Shown here piece after piece: positions 1 through 5,852 of a DNA stretch of 31,196 nucleotides. Each line of letters opens with the position of its first letter. Within the stretch, counting starts at the first letter, position 1. Origin of the DNA: an uncultured Clostridia bacterium (GTDB taxonomy: Bacteria; Bacillota; Clostridia; UBA1381); NCBI GenBank assembly GCA_910578235.1, contig CAJTPP010000006.1:1-31196 (forward strand), written 5' to 3'. The translations under genes and the position numbers were made by a program. The notes under the pieces are model-generated. The model saw only the letters and a program-made list of their open reading frames with translations, did no database searches and was not told the origin of the DNA.

Positions 1-80
1 TGCTCTTCCCAATGCGCGCGGCTCGCCATCTTTTCCCCACTGCAAGAATAATTCTAAAATCCATTAAGGATTTTCAATAA

Positions 81-109
81 TTGACATTTAATTTTTAGCA
101 AAGTATAAC
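81..109 (+). promoter_or_regulatory. Possible promoter reading antisense into the leuA 3' end
   Basis: TTGACA at 81-86 is followed, after exactly 17 bases, by TATAAC at 104-109. Both are close to the vegetative consensus. The site points into the 3' end of leuA on the opposite strand, and no start codon with a ribosome binding site follows. Bases 1-130 are otherwise unassigned. Reading frames cross the left edge of the window, but none is recognisable. The area is AT-rich, so a chance match is possible. Confidence 0.3.
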
Positions 110-130
110 GGAGTTTTTATAAATATAGTT

Positions 131-1783
131 TTACCCAGCAAGCATTCTGTTTACAGCAGAAATAAGCGCGTAAATCGATGCTGTATTTATATTGGCGTCA
201 ACACCGGCTCCCCAGAACATCTTCTCGCCTTGCTTCACAGCAATATATGTTGCCGCTTTCGAGTCTGAAGAGCGCGTCAGAGCATGCTCGGTATAATTGC
301 TTATTTCAAAGTCACAGTCCAAATATTTGCGCAACCCGTTACACAATGCATCAAGCGGACCGTTACCCTTCCCTTCAATTGAAGACACCTTTCCGCTGTA
401 TTCAATAGTCGCAGAAATATGAGTACCGTCATCTTCATCGCCCGAACGGTAAAAACGCGTCTTTATAGGCTCGGCAACATTCACATAAATGTCCTTAAAC
501 GCCTGATGTATCTCATGGTTAGTAAGCACCGTTTTCTTTTCGTCTGACATATCATTGATGACCGACGCAAATTCAACAAGCATTGGCTTAGGAAGCGTAT
601 AACCGTACTTGTTTTCCATAATATAACTTACTCCGCCCTTACCCGACTGACTGTTTATCAAAATAGGCTCATACTTTCTGCCTATATCTGTCGGATCTAT
701 TGTAAGATACGGATTTGCCCATTTGTTCTTCGGACTTGATCCGAATTTATCCATACTCTTTTTAATAGCGTCCTGATGTGAGCCTGAAAAAGCGACATAC
801 GCCATTTCGCCCGCGTAAGGATGTCTCGGATGTATCGGCAGACGATTATACTTTTCAAACACTTCTATAATTTCATCTATATTCTCCAGATTAAGCTCGG
901 GATTTATTCCCTGACAGAACATATTAAGAGCGACAGTGATAATATCTGTATTGCCTGTTCTTTCACCGTTTCCGAAAATGGTTCCTTCTACTCTGTCAGC
1001 CCCGGCCAGCAACGCAAGCTCGCTTGATGCGACGCCCGTGCCCCTGTCATTATGCGCGTGCACGCTTATTATCAAATTTTCACGGTTGTTGAGATGTCTG
1101 CACATATACTCAATCTGATCAGCATACACATTCGCTGTGGCGACTTCAATTGTTGACGGAAGATTTACAATCACCTTATTGTCCGCCGACGGTTCAAACA
1201 CATCCAAAACCGCATTAGTAACCTCAGCCGCATAGTCCATTTCAGTGCAGGTAAAACTTTCCGGCGAATACTCATAACGAATATTTCCTTCAAGCTGTCC
1301 CGAAACAAGACTCTTTACAAGCTTTGCTCCGTCTACGGCAAGCTGCTTGATTTCTTCCTTATCTTTTCTGAATACCACCTCACGCTGAAGTGTAGATGTG
1401 GAATTATACAAATGTATAACCGCGTTTTTCGCTCCCTTAAGCGCTTCTACAGTTTTCTTTATAATGTGCTCACGAGCCTGTGTCAGCACTTGAATGGATA
1501 CATCATCAGGAATTAAATCCCCGTCTATAAGACGACGCACAAATTCAAACTCAGTATGTGACGCGGCCGGAAAGCCCACTTCAATTTCCTTAAATCCCAG
1601 CTTCACAAGAAACTTAAAAAACTCAACCTTTTCATCAGTTGTCATTGGCGAATATAACGCCTGATTACCATCACGAAGATCAACACTGCACCATATCGGC
1701 GCTTTTGTGATTTCTTTCCCCGGCCATTCACGGTTTTCCAGCGGAACCGGGTGATACATTCTCTGATATTTCTGATAATTCAT
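131..1783 (-). CDS. leuA: 2-isopropylmalate synthase
   Basis: Condenses acetyl-CoA with 2-oxoisovalerate to give 2-isopropylmalate, the first committed step of leucine synthesis, in the cytoplasm. The 550-residue protein has the HMGL-like TIM barrel. The substrate and metal motif is DLRDGNQA at about residues 35-42, the metal-binding HAHND is at 242-246, and GNGERTGN is at 271-278. A C-terminal LeuA regulatory domain follows from about residue 415. The length fits the long LeuA form. The start is set by AGGAGG seven bases upstream of the ATG. The gene has its own promoter and a leucine leader-peptide attenuator immediately upstream, described separately, so its transcription should fall when leucyl-tRNA is plentiful. 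No other leu genes are visible, and the 130 bases downstream to the window edge hold no recognisable gene. Confidence 0.96.
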   Translation of the reverse strand: MNYQKYQRMYHPVPLENREWPGKEITKAPIWCSVDLRDGNQALYSPMTTDEKVEFFKFLVKLGFKEIEVGFPAASHTEFEFVRRLIDGDLIPDDVSIQVLTQAREHIIKKTVEALKGAKNAVIHLYNSTSTLQREVVFRKDKEEIKQLAVDGAKLVKSLVSGQLEGNIRYEYSPESFTCTEMDYAAEVTNAVLDVFEPSADNKVIVNLPSTIEVATANVYADQIEYMCRHLNNRENLIISVHAHNDRGTGVASSELALLAGADRVEGTIFGNGERTGNTDIITVALNMFCQGINPELNLENIDEIIEVFEKYNRLPIHPRHPYAGEMAYVAFSGSHQDAIKKSMDKFGSSPKNKWANPYLTIDPTDIGRKYEPILINSQSGKGGVSYIMENKYGYTLPKPMLVEFASVINDMSDEKKTVLTNHEIHQAFKDIYVNVAEPIKTRFYRSGDEDDGTHISATIEYSGKVSSIEGKGNGPLDALCNGLRKYLDCDFEISNYTEHALTRSSDSKAATYIAVKQGEKMFWGAGVDANINTASIYALISAVNRMLAG

Positions 1784-1817
1784 AATAATCCTCCTGTATA
1801 TATGTTATTATATAAAC

Positions 1818-1846
1818 AAAAAAGCCGAGCCACAATGTGACTCAGC
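1818..1846 (-). terminator. Attenuator (intrinsic terminator) in the leuA leader
   Basis: On the minus strand a 10-bp stem with a 3-base loop (1846 to 1824, allowing G-U pairs) is followed directly by six Ts (1823-1818), about 35 bases before the leuA start codon. Its 5' arm GTCACATTG (1841-1833) can pair instead over nine bases with the upstream CAATGTGGC (1897-1889). That pairing prevents the terminator from forming. This is the expected layout of a transcription attenuator. Confidence 0.85.
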
Positions 1847-1902
1847 ATAATTTCAATACTTTATCAGTACAGAAAAACCAAACTGACGGCCACATTGCCA
1901 AA

Positions 1903-1953
1903 TCAGCTTAGGAGTAGGAGGTTATTAAATTTTACAATTGAAAAATTCTCCAT
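1903..1953 (-). CDS. Leucine leader peptide of the leuA attenuator
   Basis: This 16-residue ORF reads MENFSIVKFNNLLLLS. Codons 12-15 are CTC CTA CTC CTA (1920-1909), four consecutive leucine codons ending one codon before the stop. AGAGGT lies eight bases upstream of the ATG as a ribosome binding site. The ORF starts about 25 bases after the predicted transcription start and is followed by the antiterminator and terminator segments. In amino-acid attenuation, a ribosome stalled on these codons for lack of charged tRNA-Leu would favour the antiterminator. It is too short for routine gene calling. The Leu run, the ribosome binding site and the paired RNA structures together make a chance match unlikely. 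Confidence 0.88.
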   Translation of the reverse strand: MENFSIVKFNNLLLLS

Positions 1954-1984
1954 TATTCTTTACCTCTTTCTATACTATACTGAT

Positions 1985-2013
1985 ATTTTACAACATTTTT
2001 TGCAATATGTCAA
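1985..2013 (-). promoter_or_regulatory. Promoter of the leuA leader transcript
   Basis: On the minus strand TTGACA (2013-2008) and TAAAAT (1990-1985) are separated by exactly 17 bases. Transcription would start near 1978, a short distance before the leader peptide start codon at 1953. Confidence 0.75.
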
Positions 2014-2105
2014 TATTTTTTACTGAAAAAAATGTTTATATTTTTTTATTTCTAATATATTGCGAAACCGCATATATTTTAAAATATATCAGGATACTTA
2101 AAATA

Positions 2106-2134
2106 TTGACTAAATATTATATTTAGTATATAAT
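2106..2134 (+). promoter_or_regulatory. mntP promoter with a 19-base palindromic operator candidate
   Basis: TTGACT (2106-2111) and TATAAT (2129-2134) are 17 bases apart and lie about 30 bases upstream of mntP. The perfect inverted repeat ACTAAATATTATATTTAGT fills 2109-2127, from the -35 hexamer almost to the -10. Its size suits a dimeric metalloregulator of the Fur or DtxR/MntR type, but it does not match the MntR or Fur consensus that I know. I see no yybP-ykoY manganese riboswitch in this short leader. Confidence 0.6.
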
Positions 2135-2164
2135 GTACCAATAATAATATCAGGAGAGTTTAAA

Positions 2165-2722
2165 ATGAGTCTGTTTTCAATTATATTACTTGCGGCCGCT
2201 CTTGCTATGGACGCGTTTTCCGTTGCAGTTACTGACGGCATGATAGTCCAGAACATCAAATTTTACGAAAAAATAAAAATCGGTTTATTTTTTGGCGCGT
2301 TTCAATTTCTTATGCCGTGCATAGGCAATTTTATTGCAAGCTTTGCCGCCGGTTATATAGAAAAATTCGATCACTGGATAGCGTTTATTCTGCTTGCGTT
2401 TTTGGGTATCCGCATGATTATTGAAGCAAACGGCGAACAGGAAATTCCCAAAAATCCTCTGAAAACCTCTACCCTTTTCTTTATGGCAATAGCGACAAGT
2501 ATTGACGCGCTTGCGGCGGGTATCACACTTGCCGCAATAAACGCGCCTATACTTTTTCCGTCGCTGATAATCGGTATTACCGCATTTTTATTTTCCTTTG
2601 CCGGAGTAAGTATCGGAAAGCGTTTCGGTGATTTCCTCGGAAACAAAGCTGAAATTGTCGGCGGTATTGTCCTGATCCTTATAGGCACAAAAACTCTTAT
2701 TGAACATCTACTCGGCCTCTAA
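2165..2722 (+). CDS. mntP: Manganese efflux pump MntP
   Basis: Exports Mn2+ across the cytoplasmic membrane to prevent manganese toxicity. The 185-residue protein is the usual size for the MntP (formerly DUF204) family and shows about six membrane segments arranged as two inverted repeats. Each repeat carries a conserved Asp in the membrane: AMDAFSVAVTDG around Asp16 and SIDALAAGIT around Asp114. Aspartates at these positions are essential in the E. coli protein. The start is set by AGGAGAG eight bases upstream. The gene has its own promoter with a palindromic operator candidate. Its 3' end overlaps the convergent ABC-F gene by 15 bases, with no terminator between them. Confidence 0.94.
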   Translation: MSLFSIILLAAALAMDAFSVAVTDGMIVQNIKFYEKIKIGLFFGAFQFLMPCIGNFIASFAAGYIEKFDHWIAFILLAFLGIRMIIEANGEQEIPKNPLKTSTLFFMAIATSIDALAAGITLAAINAPILFPSLIIGITAFLFSFAGVSIGKRFGDFLGNKAEIVGGIVLILIGTKTLIEHLLGL

Positions 2723-4192
2723 TTTTATAACGCTGTCAGCAATATTCTCACCAAACTCAATGTCATGCTCCACAAACAGCATTGCGGGATTATATTCGCT
2801 TATAAGCTCCTCTATCTGCATACGCGAGAATACATCAATATAATTAAGCGGTTCGTCCCATATATAAAGATGCGCTCGCTGACAAAGACTCATGGCAATA
2901 AGCACCTTCTTTTTCTGACCGTCACTATAGCTTTCCATATCCCTGTCAAACAAACTACGCGAAAAATCCATCTTCCGCAGAATTGTTTTAAACAGGCTCT
3001 CATCAATTTCCCGTTCGGACGCAAACTCATGCAGTCCTCCCTTAAGAAATGACGTATCCTGCGGAACATATGAGATTACAATATTCTTCCCCTTTTCTAT
3101 ACTTCCTTCAAATTCAGCTGTCCCATTCGCAATCGCTTTGATAATACTTGATTTGCCGCTGCCGTTTGAGCCGCTTAAGAGAATTTTCTCTCCATCCTTT
3201 ATCTCAAAACTGACACTCCTGTTAATCTTTCTGCCGTTATATTTAACCGACAAGTCTTTTACCTTAACTATTGTTCCTCCTGATTTAAGCGGCGATATTT
3301 TTAGGCTGTCTGTACTCTCAACATTACGCAGCAATGACTCTTTTTCCTCGATTGCCTTTTCGCGCCGCGTTTCAAGACTTTTTCTGCGGCGCTGCATTTT
3401 CCTCGATCTTTCCGCCGCATATTCTTTTGTACGCTCATATTCCAATGATTTTTTCCCAATTCTTGTGCTTTCTACCTTATCCGCCCATTTGCCGGATTGC
3501 TTTGCCGCAGAGGAAAGTCGGTTTATCTCCCGTTTCAGTTTTTCATTGCTGCTTTTCTCAAATTCATCCTTTAACTGCTTATTATAGTACCAAGATGAAA
3601 AATCTCCGTGATGCAATTCAATATCTGCACGGTTGATTGATAATATATGATCCACACAATTATCCAGAAAACGCCTGTCGTGAGACACAAGTATAAAACC
3701 TTTTTTTGACTCAAGATATCTGCTGACTTTTTCCCTTCCCATTCTGTCCAAATGATTTGTCGGCTCATCTATCAAAAGAAAATTATCCTGTTTTAAAAAC
3801 AGTCCAGCAAGCATAAGCTTCGTCTTTTCTCCGTTACTTAATGTATTCACCGGTCTGTACAGGATTTCATCCTCAAGCCCCAGCAGATTAAGTTCTCTGC
3901 AAAGCTCCCAGTATTCAAATTCGAGACACATAGTCTCAGCCACATCCAGCCCCGACATCTCCTCGTCTTCTATCTCAAACGGAAAATAATCAAATGTTAC
4001 ATTTGATACAATACTGCCTCTATACTCATACATCCCTAACAACAGTTTTAAAAATGTTGTCTTACCTCGCCCGTTTCTGCCGGTCAGACCAAGCCGCCAA
4101 TCTGTGTCTATGCTTAATGACACACCCTCAAAAACATTTTCATAATTACCGTCATAACCGAATGTCAGATTTTTAATATTAATAACAGACAT
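2708..4192 (-). CDS. ABC-F ATPase, probable ribosome-protection (antibiotic resistance) type
   Basis: The 494-residue protein has two ABC ATPase domains and no membrane segments. The first has Walker A GRNGRGKT (residues 38-45) and signature LSNGEK. The second has Walker A GSNGSGKS (near 342) and signature YSDGQKKKV. A charged linker of about 90 residues lies between them. The N-terminus, SVINIKNLTFGYDG followed by the DTDWRLGLTGRNGRGKTTF region, resembles Lsa-type proteins. That family frees ribosomes from lincosamides, pleuromutilins and streptogramin A. The second in-frame ATG (4192) is preferred because GAAGGG lies six bases before it but abuts the first ATG at 4198. Long leaders with a terminator are typical of drug-inducible ABC-F genes, and one is present here. 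The drug range cannot be read from the sequence. Confidence 0.85.
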   Translation of the reverse strand: MSVINIKNLTFGYDGNYENVFEGVSLSIDTDWRLGLTGRNGRGKTTFLKLLLGMYEYRGSIVSNVTFDYFPFEIEDEEMSGLDVAETMCLEFEYWELCRELNLLGLEDEILYRPVNTLSNGEKTKLMLAGLFLKQDNFLLIDEPTNHLDRMGREKVSRYLESKKGFILVSHDRRFLDNCVDHILSINRADIELHHGDFSSWYYNKQLKDEFEKSSNEKLKREINRLSSAAKQSGKWADKVESTRIGKKSLEYERTKEYAAERSRKMQRRRKSLETRREKAIEEKESLLRNVESTDSLKISPLKSGGTIVKVKDLSVKYNGRKINRSVSFEIKDGEKILLSGSNGSGKSSIIKAIANGTAEFEGSIEKGKNIVISYVPQDTSFLKGGLHEFASEREIDESLFKTILRKMDFSRSLFDRDMESYSDGQKKKVLIAMSLCQRAHLYIWDEPLNYIDVFSRMQIEELISEYNPAMLFVEHDIEFGENIADSVIKLEAE

Positions 4193-4211
4193 ATACATCC
4201 CTTCTTTCTAC

Positions 4212-4241
4212 AAAAAATACTGCGGAAAATATCTTCCGCAG
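4212..4241 (-). terminator. Intrinsic terminator (attenuator) in the ABC-F leader
   Basis: On the minus strand CTGCGGAA (4241-4234) and TTCCGCAG (4227-4220) form a perfect 8-bp stem with a 6-base loop. TA and six Ts follow. The site lies within the transcribed leader, about 20 bases before the ABC-F start, so it would stop transcription before the gene unless refolded. Its arms can pair with two other leader segments, described under the leader. Confidence 0.8.
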
Positions 4242-4280
4242 CATATCCAAAAAAGACATACAAAAAGAAGAATTGCAATT

Positions 4281-4331
4281 TTCCGCACATGCATACAAAA
4301 AAAGCATGCAGTTCTAAAAACCTTCTGCGGA
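4281..4331 (-). promoter_or_regulatory. Competing leader segments upstream of the ABC-F gene
   Basis: Segment A, TCCGCAG (4331-4325), and segment B, TGCGGAA (4287-4281), are complementary to each other over six bases. They are also complementary to the terminator arms. A can pair with the terminator 5' arm over seven bases, which would disrupt the terminator. B can pair with the 3' arm over seven bases. Between A and B lies a small hairpin, TGCATGC and GTATGCA, around a T-rich loop. The arrangement can fold in mutually exclusive ways, as expected for an attenuator. Which fold is favoured during drug exposure cannot be told from the sequence. Confidence 0.6.
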
Positions 4332-4358
4332 TTAATTGCGCATCTTCCCACATCCCAT
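4332..4358 (-). CDS. Candidate upstream leader peptide of the ABC-F gene
   Basis: An 8-codon ORF reading MGCGKMRN begins about 11 bases after the predicted transcription start. Its stop codon abuts segment A of the leader switch. A shorter version starting at the internal ATG would read MRN, with GGGAAG directly before it. Short upstream ORFs on which drug-bound ribosomes stall are known for several ABC-F resistance genes. No convincing ribosome binding site precedes the longer start, so this remains a candidate. Confidence 0.35.
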   Translation of the reverse strand: MGCGKMRN

Positions 4359-4375
4359 CTGTAATTTATATTCTG

Positions 4376-4404
4376 ATTATAGCAGATGTATCGCTATATG
4401 TCAA
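4376..4404 (-). promoter_or_regulatory. Promoter of the ABC-F leader transcript
   Basis: On the minus strand TTGACA (4404-4399) and TATAAT (4381-4376) match the consensus exactly with a 17-base spacer. Transcription would start near 4369, leaving a leader of about 177 bases before the gene. The -35 hexamer forms one half of a palindrome shared with the divergent ksgA promoter. Confidence 0.82.
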
Positions 4405-4410
4405 TAAATA

Positions 4411-4439
4411 TTGACAATAATTATCATTTAATATATAAT
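4411..4439 (+). promoter_or_regulatory. ksgA promoter
   Basis: TTGACA (4411-4416) and TATAAT (4434-4439) match the consensus exactly with a 17-base spacer, 30 bases upstream of the ksgA start codon. The -35 hexamers of this promoter and of the divergent ABC-F promoter stand back to back, six bases apart. Together they form the inverted repeat TGTCAATAAATATTGACA at 4399-4416. Confidence 0.82.
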
Positions 4440-4468
4440 ATTACTATAAAAACTTAGGAGAGTACAAA

Positions 4469-5317
4469 ATGGATTTAACTTCGCCAAAAGTGATACGAAG
4501 CATACAGGAAAAATTCGGATTTACATTCAAAAAAGGCCTTGGACAAAATTTTCTTACATCACAAACGGTTCTTGAAGATATTGCCGGAGCGGCAGAAATT
4601 GAAACCGGCGTCATTGAAATAGGCCCAGGTTTCGGAGTACTGACTTCACAGCTTGCGGCACGTAGCCAAAAGGTATTAGCGATAGAAATAGATGAACGCT
4701 TAATTGATGTGCTTAACTATACTCTCTCGGAATTTGATAACATTAAAATTATAAACGCGGACATTTTAAAACTGGATCTTAAATCGCTTATACAAAAGGA
4801 GTTTAACGGCGGACAGATAAGCATTGCCGCCAACCTTCCATATTATATTACGACTCCCATAATAACAAAACTGCTTGAAGAAAAGCTTCCTGTACGCAAT
4901 ATAGTTGTTATGGTGCAAAAAGAAGTTGCCGAGCGTATGTCAGCCATGCCGGGAACTAAGGATTACGGAGCAATAACCGTGCTTTGCAGATATTACACAG
5001 AACCGTCTGTTATTACTAATGTTAAAGCGTCGCTTTTTGTACCGCCTCCGAAGGTTGACAGCGCTGTGCTAAAACTACGCGTACTGGATAAACCGTCTGT
5101 TGAGGTACTCAATGAAAAATTGTTTTTTAAGGTTGTCAGAGCCGCTTTTTCACAGCGAAGAAAAACGCTTCTCAACTGTCTTTGTTCAGCTTTTCCTATT
5201 CCAAAACCTGAAATGTCTGCTTTACTTGAGAAAAATGATATACATCCCGCAAGACGCGGCGAAACCCTGTCTCCCGAAGAATTTGCCGTCATTGCGGACG
5301 CAATTGCAAATAATTAA
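4469..5317 (+). CDS. ksgA: 16S rRNA (adenine1518-N6/adenine1519-N6)-dimethyltransferase
   Basis: Dimethylates two adjacent adenines in helix 45 of 16S rRNA with S-adenosylmethionine, late in small-subunit assembly. The 282-residue protein has the family motifs in order: LGQNFL (residues 24-29), the SAM-binding EIGPGFGVLT (50-59), NADIL (96-100) and the catalytic NLPYYI (122-127). A C-terminal helical domain with FSQRRKTL follows. Related Erm enzymes methylate 23S rRNA, but the N-terminus and the C-terminal domain fit KsgA/RsmA. The start follows TTAGGAGAG by eight bases. A small XRE regulator begins 21 bases after the stop and probably shares the transcript. The divergent neighbour is a ribosome-protection ABC-F gene. 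Confidence 0.95.
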   Translation: MDLTSPKVIRSIQEKFGFTFKKGLGQNFLTSQTVLEDIAGAAEIETGVIEIGPGFGVLTSQLAARSQKVLAIEIDERLIDVLNYTLSEFDNIKIINADILKLDLKSLIQKEFNGGQISIAANLPYYITTPIITKLLEEKLPVRNIVVMVQKEVAERMSAMPGTKDYGAITVLCRYYTEPSVITNVKASLFVPPPKVDSAVLKLRVLDKPSVEVLNEKLFFKVVRAAFSQRRKTLLNCLCSAFPIPKPEMSALLEKNDIHPARRGETLSPEEFAVIADAIANN

Positions 5318-5338
5318 TTTTATATGAGGTGATTTACA

Positions 5339-5599
5339 ATGCAATTTTACAATCTTACTTATGGTGAACGGATTATGATTATCCGAAAAAGAGTAGGACT
5401 GACAAAAAAGGAACTGGCCGAGCTATGCGGCACTACTGTCTCGGTAATTTCCAAAATGGAAAACAGCATGCCAAATCCTGACAATAAAATACTTGCAAAT
5501 ATAGCTTTTGTGCTTAATGTCACAGCAAATATGCTTATATTCGGATTTGACGACGCAAAGAAAAATCAGCCCCTTGAGGGACTGATTAAAAACGCGTGA
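5339..5599 (+). CDS. Small XRE-family HTH regulator
   Basis: This 86-residue protein is essentially a single helix-turn-helix domain. The sequence from about residue 9 to 70 (ERIMIIRKRVGLTKKELAEL, then an SKMEN recognition helix) is the Cro/C1 type, and there is no effector domain. It follows ksgA by 21 bases with a good GAGGTGA ribosome binding site, so the two are probably co-transcribed. An inverted repeat, AATCAG and CTGATT around CCC/GGG, lies inside its 3' end (about 5566-5589). Targets are unknown. Confidence 0.8.
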   Translation: MQFYNLTYGERIMIIRKRVGLTKKELAELCGTTVSVISKMENSMPNPDNKILANIAFVLNVTANMLIFGFDDAKKNQPLEGLIKNA

Positions 5600-5618
5600 T
5601 ACTTTTATTAACAGATAT

Positions 5619-5831
5619 TTATAATGAAAAGTCCTCCGGACTGTAATCAGTCCTTAGCTTCCTCATTCGTCTGACGTTTTTTTTCAAAATGTCATAACGG
5701 AATTTTGCACAAGCCGCACCGTTTATCGGTACAGCTTGTTTTTTTATCCCGCAGTACATTTCTTCGTCACTGATTTTATGCGCCGCCTGACAAACAGCAC
5801 AGATTTTATTTATATCCTGCGAATATATCAT
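5619..5831 (-). CDS. Small conserved cysteine-containing protein, function unknown
   Basis: A 70-residue protein with four cysteines: CAVC near the N-terminus (residues 11-14), a third in MYCGIKK and a fourth in AACAKFRYDILKK. The C-terminus is basic. Four Cys at these spacings could bind one metal ion, but I do not recognise a named domain. Proteins of this size with a KFRYD-like motif occur in Clostridia, as far as I recall, without assigned function. It starts 21 bases after argS on the same strand, behind a GGGG-containing ribosome binding site, and probably shares the argS transcript. It converges with the XRE gene, the two stops being 19 bases apart. Confidence 0.7.
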   Translation of the reverse strand: MIYSQDINKICAVCQAAHKISDEEMYCGIKKQAVPINGAACAKFRYDILKKNVRRMRKLRTDYSPEDFSL

Positions 5832-5852
5832 TTTCTACCCCACACTATATTA

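Noticed and set aside
1784..1985. T-box riboswitch upstream of leuA
   Set aside because: The leader is short and lacks the conserved T-box sequence and specifier layout. The leader peptide and pairing arms explain it better.
1938..2126. 62-residue ORF on the plus strand between leuA and mntP
   Set aside because: It runs through the leuA leader and promoters and the mntP promoter, has low-complexity composition and lacks a ribosome binding site.
2014..2164. yybP-ykoY manganese riboswitch before mntP
   Set aside because: The promoter lies about 30 bases before the gene, leaving no room, and no conserved aptamer sequence is seen.
4165..4353. 62-residue ORF across the ABC-F leader
   Set aside because: It has no suitably spaced ribosome binding site, overlaps the ABC-F start in another frame and includes the terminator arms. 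It is more likely a by-product of the leader.
5566..5589. Terminator at the end of the ksgA-XRE operon
   Set aside because: The inverted repeat lies inside the XRE coding region and is followed by only a few As, not Ts.
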